DNA of 32,350 nucleotides from Myxococcus sp. (lineage in GTDB: Bacteria; Myxococcota; Myxococcia; Myxococcales; Myxococcaceae), in the NCBI GenBank assembly GCA_014879945.1, contig JACSRE010000232.1:1-32350 (forward strand), read 5' to 3'. The position numbers and the translations under genes are program-made. Under the pieces are notes generated by a model. The model made no database searches, was not told the origin of the DNA, and saw only the letters and a program-made list of their open reading frames with translations. This document shows, in pieces, positions 1-7,501 of the stretch. Within the stretch, counting starts at the first letter, position 1, and the number at the start of each line of letters is the position of its first letter.

Positions 1-119
1 GCGGTGGCGCACGCATCCGTCGGTCGGCGAGCGGTGGCGCACGCATCCGTCGGTCGGCGAGCGGTGGCGTACGCGTCACTCGGTGGCGAGCGGTGGCGCA
101 CGCATCCGTCGGTCGGCGA
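1..119. repeat. 30-bp tandem repeat, about four copies, cut by window edge
   Basis: Four head-to-tail copies of a 30-bp unit beginning GCGGTGGCGCACGCATCC lie at 1-30, 31-60, 61-89 and 90-119. Copies 1, 2 and 4 are identical; copy 3 has several substitutions and is 29 bp long. The one-base loss breaks any continuous reading frame, so the array is probably non-coding even though open frames run through it. It starts at base 1, so more copies may lie to the left. Confidence 0.85.
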
Positions 120-201
120 GCGGGCCCGGCGCCCTGGAGGGACGAGTCCGCCGGGGCAGAGGGGAGGCACGGCCAGAGGGGCCCGGGGCCTGACCGGCGT
201 C

Positions 202-819
202 TCAGCCCTCGCTCGCCTGCACGATGGTGGCGTGGTTCAGCAGCGCGGGGCCACCGAGCACCAGCAGCACGCCGCCGGCCAGCAGCGAGATGACGCCGCC
301 GATGGTGAGCCCCTCGGTGCGGCGGGCCAGGCCGACCAGCGCCAGCGTCGCGCCGGTGGCGACGCCCAGGCTCCCGACGAGGGTGCCGACCAGCCCCAGC
401 GCCCACAGCCCCCGGTCGCCCGGCTTCACGGTGGCGTCGATGCGGTCGTTGCGCGCGAGCTCCTTGAGCGTGAACTTCGCCGACGTCGTCGTCTCGGGGC
501 CGGTGACGAAGAACTCGTGGTTCGGCATCACCACCAGCTGGTCGCACGGCAGCGTGCACACCACCGTCTCGGCGCCCTCGTCCACGCGCACCAGCTCGAG
601 CTTCCGCGTCGAGGGCGGCGGCGGCGGCGCGCCGGGCCTCACGTCCACCTTCTCAACCAACCGCACGTGCTGCGTCGGCGCGTCGGTCGTCAGGGGAGGG
701 GCCGCAGGCTGAGCGCTCCTGCTCCCGCTCGGCTCGCCCGCCGACGCCTGGGGGACGACGGGCCTGCGCGCGGGCGCCTCGGGGGCGGTGAGGAGCAGCG
801 CGACGACGAGGGTCAGCAT
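202..819 (-). CDS. exported or membrane protein with two C-terminal TM segments, unknown function
   Basis: A 205-residue protein. The ATG at 819 is chosen because it gives a compact signal sequence (MLTLVVALLLTAPEAPA) and has GGAG 8 bases upstream; a GTG at 906 would add 29 residues that spoil the signal. After a Pro/Ala-rich stretch (residues 20-70) comes a small beta-rich domain with a CTLPC motif (C88, C92), which resembles the CxxPC pattern of PEGA-like domains. Two hydrophobic segments follow at about 139-165 and 172-193. The layout suggests a periplasmic sensor or PEGA-like domain anchored in a membrane. I do not recognise a specific family. It lies downstream of rpmB on the same strand, 102 bp away, and may or may not be co-transcribed. 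Confidence 0.75.
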   Translation of the reverse strand: MLTLVVALLLTAPEAPARRPVVPQASAGEPSGSRSAQPAAPPLTTDAPTQHVRLVEKVDVRPGAPPPPPSTRKLELVRVDEGAETVVCTLPCDQLVVMPNHEFFVTGPETTTSAKFTLKELARNDRIDATVKPGDRGLWALGLVGTLVGSLGVATGATLALVGLARRTEGLTIGGVISLLAGGVLLVLGGPALLNHATIVQASEG

Positions 820-921
820 GCAGAGGGCTCCGGTGGCCTTACGGGTTCGAAAACACCAAAGCCGCCGGGAGCACGAGGGCTCCGCGACGGCTTCGGGGCA
901 CTTCACCTGACGACGGGCCGC

Positions 922-1155
922 TTAGACCTGACCGTCACGCTCGAGCTTGGCGTACACCGCCTCGATGCCCTTGACGTTGATGATGCGCAGCGCGTGGGTC
1001 GACACGCGGAGGGTGACCCACTTCTTCTTCGAGGCCAGCCAGAACCGGTGCTTCTGGAGGTTCGGCAGCGAACGGGTCTTCGTCTTGTTGTTGGCGTGGC
1101 TGACGTTGTTGCCAACCATCGGGCGCTTGCCCGTCACCTGACATACGCGGGACAT
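922..1155 (-). CDS. rpmB: 50S ribosomal protein L28
   Basis: A 77-residue L28, recognised from its start [17 protein letters not shown] and the conserved [11 protein letters not shown] and WVTLRVS segments. It is part of the large ribosomal subunit. It has only one cysteine, so it lacks the paired CxxC zinc ribbon of the zinc-binding L28 form. The start is supported by AAAGGA 8 bases upstream of the ATG. It lies 31 bp downstream of rpsN on the same strand, almost certainly in one operon. A pair of zinc-free L28 and S14 genes outside the main ribosomal operons is typical of zinc-shortage paralog sets; whether this is the only L28 of the genome cannot be seen here. Confidence 0.97.
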   Translation of the reverse strand: MSRVCQVTGKRPMVGNNVSHANNKTKTRSLPNLQKHRFWLASKKKWVTLRVSTHALRIINVKGIEAVYAKLERDGQV

Positions 1156-1186
1156 GGTGTTTTCCTTTGGGAGAAGTTGAAGAGGC

Positions 1187-1492
1187 TTACCAGCTCGCCT
1201 TGACGACGCCGGTCAGCTCGCCCGCCAGCGCCTTGTCGCGGAACATGATGCGCGAGAGGCCGAACTTGCGCAGGTTGCCGCGGGGGCGGCCGGTCACGCG
1301 GCAGCGCGCGACGACCCGCACCGGGCTCGCGTCACGGGGCAGCTTCTGCAGCTTGGCCATGGCAGCGGCGCGGTCTTCGACCGACGTCGCGGGGTTCTTG
1401 ATGATCTGCTTGAGCTCGAGGCGCTTGGGGCGGAACTTCAGCGCCATCGCGCGGCGGCGGTCATTCTTGATGATGGACGAGGTCTTGGCCAT
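1187..1492 (-). CDS. rpsN: 30S ribosomal protein S14, long zinc-independent form
   Basis: A 101-residue S14 starting [14 protein letters not shown] at 1492; the frame is open to 1549, but the internal ATG matches the family start. The C-terminal [18 protein letters not shown] and the final VVKASW are diagnostic. It is the long form without the CxxC...CxxC zinc motif of the short 61-residue S14, and has a single Cys. In many deltaproteobacterial lineages the spc-operon S14 is the short zinc form, so this copy next to L28 is probably an accessory, zinc-independent paralog (family knowledge plus inference). A plausible promoter lies at 1540-1568. I could not see a convincing Zur operator upstream. 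Confidence 0.95.
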   Translation of the reverse strand: MAKTSSIIKNDRRRAMALKFRPKRLELKQIIKNPATSVEDRAAAMAKLQKLPRDASPVRVVARCRVTGRPRGNLRKFGLSRIMFRDKALAGELTGVVKASW

Positions 1493-1539
1493 GTGCAGTG
1501 CTGCCTTCGTGGAAAGGTGAGACGAACGGAAGGGAGCCC

Positions 1540-1568
1540 CCTTACCCACAAAGCCCGGCCGCGATCAA
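1540..1568 (-). promoter_or_regulatory. putative sigma-70 type promoter of rpsN-rpmB
   Basis: On the minus strand a -35-like TTGATC (1568-1563) is followed after 17 bases by GTAAGG (1545-1540). This would place the transcript start around 1533, about 40 bases ahead of the rpsN ATG. The -10 element is poor. The call rests on spacing and location only. Confidence 0.3.
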
Positions 1569-1675
1569 GTTCAGAGGTACGGACGGGTTGCATTCCCCTC
1601 GGACGTGGGGCAAGAGGCGCCTCCTTTCCCGATCACGACCGGCTCCCGGTCACCCTCTTTGTGGAGTTGAACCCC

Positions 1676-2065
1676 ATGGGCACGTTCAAGAGCTTCCTCG
1701 AGTCGAAGAAGATTTCCTCCAAGCAGATTCACGACACCAGCAAGCGCATCGAGACGTGGGACGCCGACTCGCGTTCGCTGCTCGTCAAGCGCACCGCCAA
1801 GCGGAAGAACAAGGAGCTGGCGGCCAAGAAGTACGAAGAGCTCGACCTCAAGAAGCCCGAGCGCATGGGCCGTGGCGTCACCGCCAAGCAGGTCGAGGCC
1901 GCCGCCGCCGAGGTGCCCGTGGCCCGCAAGGTGCGCACCAAGATTCTGCGCGCCGTCAACACCATCCTCACCGCGAAGAAAGAGACGCCCGTCGACATGA
2001 AGGCGCTCTTCGAGGGCAGCACCGCCCGCGCCGGCAAGAAGCCGAAGGACGCGAAGAAGAAGTAA
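1676..2065 (+). CDS. small lysine-rich basic protein, unknown function
   Basis: A 129-residue protein starting MGTFKSFLESKKISSKQ, with GGAG 9 bases before the ATG. The frame is open upstream to 1493, but this start has the ribosome site and divides the region cleanly from rpsN. It is rich in Lys, Ala and Glu and ends in a Lys tail (KKPKDAKKK). No signal peptide or membrane segment is visible, so it should be cytoplasmic. The charge suggests nucleic-acid or ribosome binding, which its position back-to-back with rpsN-rpmB makes attractive, but this is inference. Codon use matches its neighbours. I recognise no named family. Confidence 0.85.
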   Translation: MGTFKSFLESKKISSKQIHDTSKRIETWDADSRSLLVKRTAKRKNKELAAKKYEELDLKKPERMGRGVTAKQVEAAAAEVPVARKVRTKILRAVNTILTAKKETPVDMKALFEGSTARAGKKPKDAKKK

Positions 2066-2088
2066 CCGAGCCCTCCTCGGTGACCTCG

Positions 2089-2122
2089 GGCCCGCCTGCC
2101 TCCCTCGTGGAAGCGGCGGGCC
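2089..2122 (+). terminator. possible hairpin terminator after the lysine-rich gene
   Basis: GGCCCGCC (2089-2096) and GGCGGGCC (2115-2122) form a perfect 8-bp stem with an 18-base loop, 24 bases after the stop codon. The following TCGTCGTTTC is only weakly T-rich. A smaller CCGAG/CTCGG hairpin lies just after the stop. It may separate the lysine-rich gene from the cyclase. Confidence 0.35.
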
Positions 2123-2190
2123 TCGTCGTTTCACCGGCGCGCGCTTGTTCCTGCGAGGCCGCGCAGCCTTCGGGCATACTGTGCCCACCG

Positions 2191-3933
2191 ATGTGGCAGC
2201 TCGTCATCAATGGCCCGGGCTACTTCGACACGAAGTACGACCTGCCCGAAGGCACCACCCACGTCGGCCGCGCCGACGAGAACGACATCGTGCTGTCGGG
2301 CGACCTCGTCTCGCGAAAGCACGCCAACTTCCACGTCACCGGCAACGCGCTCGTCTTCGAAGACCTGGGCAGCCGCAACGGCTCGCGGCTCAACGGCGAC
2401 AAGGTGGTGGGCACCTCGCCGATGAAGCCCGGCGACGTCGTCGCGGTGGGCGAGAACTCGCTGGTGGTGCGGCAGCCCTCGACGGCCGAGACCGCCGCCA
2501 CCGAGATGGTGGACGCAGGTGGCGGTGGAGCCGTTCGGCGCTTCGGCCGCGGCGTCGATGTCTCGCACGCGGTGTTGATGGCCCGCGACATCCAGGACTC
2601 CATCGTCCGCAAGGTCCTCGACAACTCGCTGCCCTTCGAGGTCGAGGCCGAGCCGCCGCCCGTCGCTGGCAGGGTCAGGCGTCGCCTTTCGGGTGACACC
2701 GACGAGCACGACTCGCCTGGCGGCGTTCGCAGCGACGGGCCCTCGTACCCGGTCGCGTTCCACTCGCTGGTGATGCTGTTCCGCGTCGCCGAGCGGCTGG
2801 CCACCGCGCCGACGCTCCAGGCCTTCCTCGACGACACCACCGACACGGTGATGAAGCGCGTGGGCGCGTCGACGGGCGTGGTGCTGCTGCGGCACCCCAC
2901 CGGCGTGCTGGTGCCGGCGGCGGTGCGGCACGCGAAGAAGCTGGCGAAGGGTGAGGTGCCCGTCTCTGACGCCATCGTCGAGGCCGCGCTCGCCCAGGGC
3001 CAGGCCATCGCGGTGGCCGACGTGCGCGACGACAGCCGCTTCGCCGAGCGCGAGAGCGTGGTGCTCTACGGCATCGACCAGGTGCTCTGCGTGCCCATCG
3101 GCCAGAAGGCGCCCTTCGACGGCGTGCTGTACCTCAACCGCACCCAGGTGAACGACGAGCCCATCGAGGCGCTGCTCGACGTCTGCACCGCGCTCTCGCA
3201 GCTGCTGCTGACGGCGGTGCACAAGTTCTCGGCGCGGCCCGCCAGCAGCGACCGCCTGCGCTCGGCGCTCGAGCGCTTTCACGGCCCCGACATCGTCGAG
3301 CGGCGCGTGGGCGAGCTGGCGCAGAAGACGGCGCGGCTGTCACAGCTCGAAGAGAAGCAGGTGACGGTGCTGTTCGCCGACATCGCGGGCTTCACCGACC
3401 TGGCCTTCAAGCTGCCGCCCGACAAGGTGGCCGACCTCTTGAGCGAGTTCTACCGGGTGGCCACGCCCCTGGTGTTCAGCTTCGAGGGCACCGTCGACAA
3501 GTTCGTCGGCGACTCGGTGATGGCGCTCTTCGGCGCGCCCTACGGCAAAGGTGACGACGCCATTCGCGCGGTGCGGGCGGCGATGGCGCTGAAGGCGGAG
3601 TGGGAGCGCGCGATGCACAGGCGCCCCGCCGCCGAGCGGCTGCTGCTGAAGGTGGGGCTCACCACCGGCAAGGTGCTGGCCGGCGCGGTCGGCTCCGAGG
3701 CGCGGCTCGACTACACCGCCATCGGTGAGCCGGTGAACGTGGCCTCGTGGCTGTGCCAGTCGGCCGAGGCGGGGCAGGTGCTCATCACCGGCAAGACGCT
3801 GGCGGCGGTGGGCGCGCGCTTCGACGTGACGCCGCTGGGCGAGCGGCCGCTGCTGGGCAGCCGCGTGCGCACGGCCATCTTCGAGGTGCTCGACGAAGAC
3901 GACGACTCGGGCACGCTGTCGGGCATTCGCTGA
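2191..3933 (+). CDS. FHA-GAF-class III nucleotide cyclase lacking the catalytic arginine
   Basis: A 580-residue cytoplasmic signalling protein starting MWQLVINGPGYFDTKYD at 2191. Residues 1-95 are an FHA phosphothreonine-binding domain (G26-R27, S41-R42-K43-H44, N63-G64). About 200-345 is a GAF sensor domain. About 388-575 is a class III adenylyl/guanylyl cyclase domain. Metal-binding D397 (FADIAGFT) and D441 (DKFVGDSVMALFG) are present, as are K437 and D507, which select ATP. The family motif N-x-A-[SA]-R reads N516-V-A-S-W520: the transition-state arginine is a tryptophan (TGG at 3748-3750). The cyclase at 28692 keeps this Arg. The protein may therefore be catalytically weak, need a partner subunit, or act as a cAMP-pathway decoy. 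No membrane segments are visible. It is convergent with the methyltransferase, 7 bp away. Confidence 0.93.
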   Translation: MWQLVINGPGYFDTKYDLPEGTTHVGRADENDIVLSGDLVSRKHANFHVTGNALVFEDLGSRNGSRLNGDKVVGTSPMKPGDVVAVGENSLVVRQPSTAETAATEMVDAGGGGAVRRFGRGVDVSHAVLMARDIQDSIVRKVLDNSLPFEVEAEPPPVAGRVRRRLSGDTDEHDSPGGVRSDGPSYPVAFHSLVMLFRVAERLATAPTLQAFLDDTTDTVMKRVGASTGVVLLRHPTGVLVPAAVRHAKKLAKGEVPVSDAIVEAALAQGQAIAVADVRDDSRFAERESVVLYGIDQVLCVPIGQKAPFDGVLYLNRTQVNDEPIEALLDVCTALSQLLLTAVHKFSARPASSDRLRSALERFHGPDIVERRVGELAQKTARLSQLEEKQVTVLFADIAGFTDLAFKLPPDKVADLLSEFYRVATPLVFSFEGTVDKFVGDSVMALFGAPYGKGDDAIRAVRAAMALKAEWERAMHRRPAAERLLLKVGLTTGKVLAGAVGSEARLDYTAIGEPVNVASWLCQSAEAGQVLITGKTLAAVGARFDVTPLGERPLLGSRVRTAIFEVLDEDDDSGTLSGIR

Positions 3934-3940
3934 AGGCGCG

Positions 3941-4729
3941 CTACGGCTGCCAGTCGGCCACCAGCCGCGAGACGAGCAGGTCTTCCAGGGGGCTCTGCGG
4001 AAACTCCTTCGAGAGCCGCGCGAGCATGCTGGCGGTGATGAGCAGGTCCTGCACCTCGACGAAGGCCTCGCGGTCGGTCTCTTCGCGCGTCTTCACCCAC
4101 AGGCGCAGCACGTGGCCGGCGAGGCGCGCCTTCTTCTGGCAGGCCCACGACGTGGGGATGCGGCCACCCAGCCCGTTGTACGTCACCATCGCGGTGCCCA
4201 GCTTCGCGGCCCGCAGCCAGCCTTCGACCGTCCTGGCGTCGCGCAGGTAGGTGTCGAGCGACGGGGTGATGGTCTCGTCGTAGAGGTCGTACTTGTCGGC
4301 GATGTGCTCGGCGAAGGGGTTGAAGAAGTAGAGGCCGTCGAAGCGCGAGGCGTTGACGCTCTCGAGCGTGCCCTCGAGCATCACCACCTCGGCGCCGAGC
4401 CGCTGGGCGAGCTTGCGCGCCTCGAAGACGAGCGGGCCGCGCTGCTCGAGGCCCCACACCCGGTGGCCGCTGGTGAGCGAGGCGACGGCGCACCACTTGC
4501 CGACGCCCGCGCCCACGTCGAGCACGCGCGTGGCGTTCGCCTCTGAGAGCCAGCGGCTCGCCGTCTGGGCGACCTCGACGGCCGACCAGAAGCCGCCCGA
4601 CTTCGCCCGCGCCGTCTGGCTCAGCAGCGCGTCGAAGGCCGAGTCGTCCACGGGGCGCCCGTGGCGGAGCGCGTCAGCGAGGAGTGAAGCGAGCGCGTCG
4701 TCGGCCGAGAAGGGAGGCAGAGAACTCAT
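3941..4729 (-). CDS. SAM-dependent methyltransferase, class I fold
   Basis: A 262-residue protein starting MSSLPPFSADDALAS. An in-frame start at 4777 would add a basic stretch and is less likely, although neither start has a strong ribosome site. Motif I of class I methyltransferases is clear at residues 69-79 (VLDVGAGVGKW), followed by an acidic residue after beta-2 (E95 in GLEQRG). A FFNPF segment at 135-139 resembles the catalytic N-P-P-type motif IV. Substrate is unknown; the NPF motif is compatible with amino-group methylation but does not prove it. The TPR-like gene ends 61 bp upstream on the same strand, so the two may be co-transcribed. Confidence 0.85.
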   Translation of the reverse strand: MSSLPPFSADDALASLLADALRHGRPVDDSAFDALLSQTARAKSGGFWSAVEVAQTASRWLSEANATRVLDVGAGVGKWCAVASLTSGHRVWGLEQRGPLVFEARKLAQRLGAEVVMLEGTLESVNASRFDGLYFFNPFAEHIADKYDLYDETITPSLDTYLRDARTVEGWLRAAKLGTAMVTYNGLGGRIPTSWACQKKARLAGHVLRLWVKTREETDREAFVEVQDLLITASMLARLSKEFPQSPLEDLLVSRLVADWQP

Positions 4730-4790
4730 GGCAGGGCCTACCCTGCACCCCCGCGCGCGCGCTGGGAAGCGCCTCAACGAGGCGACGCCC

Positions 4791-5660
4791 TCAGGCGCGC
4801 CGTGGCAACACCCAGCTGCCCTCGGTCACCAGCGCCAGGAGCGCGTCGGGGAGCGCCTCGAGCGAGGCGGCGTGCTGCTGGGTCAGCGCGGCGAAGGCGG
4901 CGTCGTCGAGGCCGCGGGCGCGCGCGCACGCCTCGAACACCGCCCGCACGCCCGACGAGACGGCCTGGAAGTCGGGCGCTCCCCGGCGGGCGAGGGCGGC
5001 CCCGAGGCCGAAGGCGCACAGCGGCACGGCGAGGGCGTGGTCGGCGCCGAGGCGCTCCACCAGCAGCGCCCAGTGCGGTTGCGTCGAGGCGGTGAAGGCC
5101 GTCGGGTCGGACACCATGAGGCCCACGGCCTGGGCGAGGAAGGGGAGGCCGGCCGGCCCGGCGGAGTCTCCGATGGCGCCGACGAAGCCCGCCAGCATGG
5201 GCGTGGGCGCGCCGGCGTTCACCTGGGCCAGCAGCGCGCGGGCGGCGCTCACCGCGGCGGGCCCCTGGTGCGCGAGCTCCGCGCCGATGGCGTGCGCCAG
5301 ACACACCACCTGCATCAGCGGCTGCTTCCCGGTGAAGCCCTGGGCGGCGAGCATCCACACGCCGCGCGCGCGCCGGTCGAGGGCGCGGTCGAGCACCCCC
5401 GCGCAGTTCACCAGCGCCATCGCCGAGTCAGCCGGCGCCACGCCGAAGGCCAGCGCCTGGTTGGCCAGCTCCAGCGCGCGCGAAAGCTCGTGCTGCTGCC
5501 GGTGGAGGAAGGCGAGGTTGGCCAGCACCGCCACGGCGCCCGGGTCGTCTTGCTCGGCGATGAACTCGTCGGCGGCGCGATTGAGGAGCGCCACGGCGTC
5601 GCCGGCGCGGCCCTCCATCAGGGCCTTCATGCCTTCGGCTTCGGTGTCGGCGGCGGACAT
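4791..5660 (-). CDS. TPR-like alpha-helical repeat protein, unknown function
   Basis: A 289-residue protein starting MSAADTEAEGMKALMEG. The first 100 residues read as helical pairs of TPR type (ALLNRAADEF, AVAVLANLAFLHRQ, SRALELANQALAFG), and the remainder is Ala/Leu-rich helical. There is no signal peptide or membrane segment, so it is probably cytoplasmic and binds protein partners. No strong ribosome site precedes the ATG. It sits upstream of the methyltransferase on the same strand. I cannot assign a role beyond a scaffold. Confidence 0.75.
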   Translation of the reverse strand: MSAADTEAEGMKALMEGRAGDAVALLNRAADEFIAEQDDPGAVAVLANLAFLHRQQHELSRALELANQALAFGVAPADSAMALVNCAGVLDRALDRRARGVWMLAAQGFTGKQPLMQVVCLAHAIGAELAHQGPAAVSAARALLAQVNAGAPTPMLAGFVGAIGDSAGPAGLPFLAQAVGLMVSDPTAFTASTQPHWALLVERLGADHALAVPLCAFGLGAALARRGAPDFQAVSSGVRAVFEACARARGLDDAAFAALTQQHAASLEALPDALLALVTEGSWVLPRRA

Positions 5661-6017
5661 GGGCGGCGTCTACTCGCAGGCCCCCTGACGCGTCAGCCGT
5701 AGACTGGCGCGGTCGGGCAGGGGGCGGGGAGCGGTGGCGCCGACGGAGCGCGCCCCGGGCCGAGCTGCTCGCGGCCCGTCGTCGCTGCGGCTGTGCGCAG
5801 CGCCTCGGGTGAACGAGGCGGTCGATGACCGGCCGGCACCCCGACGAGAACCCGGAGCCCCCGAGCAACGTGGTGACGGGGCTCGTTGCGCGTGGGCGAT
5901 GGCCAGACTTCGGGAGCGAGTTGACACTGACTCGAAAGGAGAGCCGGCGCGGCGCCGCGCCCAGGTGGCACACTCCAGAATCGCCACGCGGCCAAGAAAA
6001 CGATGCAGTCGTCGGGG
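5661..6017. other. 357-bp intergenic stretch with no convincing gene
   Basis: Open frames cross this stretch, but their codon use is poor and their products are low-complexity Arg/Pro/Ser. One feature is visible: GAGCCCC (5855-5861) and GGGGCTC (5878-5884) form a 7-bp inverted repeat with a 16-base loop, which could be the 3' hairpin of the Cys-rich gene ending at 6018. A TTGACA at 5921-5926 has no matching -10. The AT-richer segment around 5890-6000 may hold the promoter of the TPR-like gene. Confidence 0.5.
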
Positions 6018-7265
6018 TCAGGAGCACCGGCCGTCGACGCCGCAGACCGAGACTCCGCCGTCGCGCGAGGAGCCGGCGCAGGGCGCGCCGACCTCGCAGC
6101 AGACGTTGCCGGTCGCGCCGCAGCAGAGGCCATCGCCGTGGCATCTGCCGCTGGCGCACCTGACGGCGGCCGTCGCCGGGGTACACGGCGGCACGCACGC
6201 GTTCGTCGCCGCGCCCCCATCGACGAGCGGCTCGCAGCGGGTGCTCCCGGCGTCAGCGCAGGCCTCGCCCGCGACGGCGCAGCCCTTGAGGCAGACGGCG
6301 CGCCCGAGGGTGTCTCCGCAGACGTCTGGCGCCGCGCAGGTCGAGGGCCCGCAGGCGTCGCTGCAGTAGCCCGTGGGCCAGGCGAGCCCGACGAGGCAGG
6401 TGGGGCGGCTCCACGGCGTGCGCGCCTCGCAGTCACCGTCCCACACGCAGCTCGAGGCCAGCGGGCGCGCGCCGGGGCGAACGCAGAAGCCCGCCTCGGT
6501 GCCGCCGCCGCAGCGCTCGGGCGCGGCGCAGAGGCGGCACTCGGCGTTGGGCAGGCCGGCCCTCGCGCAGCGGTCGACGGTGGCCTCGACGCAGGTGTTG
6601 TCGAGGCAGCACTGGCCGGTTCGACACGTCGAGCACCCGGCCGGCGCCGTGCAGGTGCGGCCCGAGCCACAGACGGTCCTCCCGAGGCACGGCTCGCAAG
6701 CGACGCCTCCGCGCCCGCACGCGCCGTTGGAGGCGCCCTGCTGGCACACCCCGTTTGCGTCACAGCACCCGGCGCAGGTGCTGGCGTTGCACGGCTTGAC
6801 GCACTGGTTTTGAAGGCACTCGAACTCGAAGTCGCACCGGTCACAGGGCCCCGCGTTGCGGCCACAGGCCAGCGGCTGCGTGCCCACCATGCAGAAGCCG
6901 TCGGCCGTGCAGCACCCCGCGCAGGTGCCGGGCCCGCACGCCGCTCTGGCGGGCACACAGGCTCCGCTGGTGCACACCTCGCGGCTGTTGCAGGCCCTGC
7001 ATCGGTCGCCGCCGCGCCCGCACGAGAAGGCCGAGCCGCCCGACTGGCAGGCGCCGTCCTGGTCGCAGCAGCCCGCGCAGGTGCCGGCGGTGCAGGAGGT
7101 CGGCAGCGGTGGGAGGCCTGCGTCGGGGCAGCGGACGAACGCGCAGTACCAGGGGCCCGCCGGGGCGCGGGGCGGCGGAGCAGGTGAGGGCGTGGGTGCT
7201 GGCGCGCAGCCGCAGTCACTGAGCCAGGCGGCTCCAACAAGGCCCATCAACAGCGCGTGTCGCAT
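6018..7265 (-). CDS. secreted Cys-rich repeat protein
   Basis: A 415-residue exported protein. The ATG at 7265 (MRHALLMGLVGAAWLSD) is preferred to a GTG three codons upstream. The N-terminus is a signal sequence followed by a Pro-rich linker; Cys18 could be lipidated, but the lipobox (LSDC) is poor. The body holds dozens of cysteines. Three repeats of about 45-50 residues stand out near 62-107, 114-157 and 163-205, each opening TCAGCC and containing an ACGR- or SCGR-type motif followed by CxxC pairs. Later Cys modules are less regular. This suggests disulfide-rich surface modules like those in other large myxobacterial secreted proteins. Function is unknown; adhesion or binding roles are inference. 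Confidence 0.85.
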   Translation of the reverse strand: MRHALLMGLVGAAWLSDCGCAPAPTPSPAPPPRAPAGPWYCAFVRCPDAGLPPLPTSCTAGTCAGCCDQDGACQSGGSAFSCGRGGDRCRACNSREVCTSGACVPARAACGPGTCAGCCTADGFCMVGTQPLACGRNAGPCDRCDFEFECLQNQCVKPCNASTCAGCCDANGVCQQGASNGACGRGGVACEPCLGRTVCGSGRTCTAPAGCSTCRTGQCCLDNTCVEATVDRCARAGLPNAECRLCAAPERCGGGTEAGFCVRPGARPLASSCVWDGDCEARTPWSRPTCLVGLAWPTGYCSDACGPSTCAAPDVCGDTLGRAVCLKGCAVAGEACADAGSTRCEPLVDGGAATNACVPPCTPATAAVRCASGRCHGDGLCCGATGNVCCEVGAPCAGSSRDGGVSVCGVDGRCS

Positions 7266-7501
7266 GGCCCCCACGTGCCCAAACCGTGCGCTGGCTTCAC
7301 GCCTTCCGTCAAGGCGGCCGGGTCAGCCAGGGGCCGCGCAGAAGACGGCGCTGCACAGCCTCGCTGCCGAGCTGTGGACCGCGCCTCTGTTCGCGGTCCC
7401 CGTCAGGTCTCGTGGAGCCTCAGCGCCACCGGGGAGCACCGCGTCGCCGGCCCCGCCGCGGAGCTGAGTCGGGCCGGCCCTGACGGGGTATAGAGGGCGC
7501 C

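Noticed and set aside
841-870. GGGTTCGAAAAC resembling a tRNA T-arm
   Set aside because: Flanks do not pair and no acceptor or anticodon arms can be built.
4-1203. Long plus-strand frame through the tandem repeat and over three minus genes
   Set aside because: Arg/Pro/His-rich product with no domain, opposite rpmB, rpsN and the membrane protein; the repeat copy of 29 bp also breaks conservation.
1614-1651. GAGGCGCCTC and GACCGG-CTC-CCGGTC palindromes upstream of the lysine-rich gene
   Set aside because: Short GC palindromes are frequent at this GC content, and neither resembles a Zur box.
2131-3282. Minus frame opposite the FHA-GAF-cyclase
   Set aside because: Antisense shadow of a well-supported gene, with His/Arg-rich low-complexity product.
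5921-5926. TTGACA as a promoter -35 on the plus strand
   Set aside because: No -10-like hexamer 16-18 bases downstream and no plus-strand gene follows.
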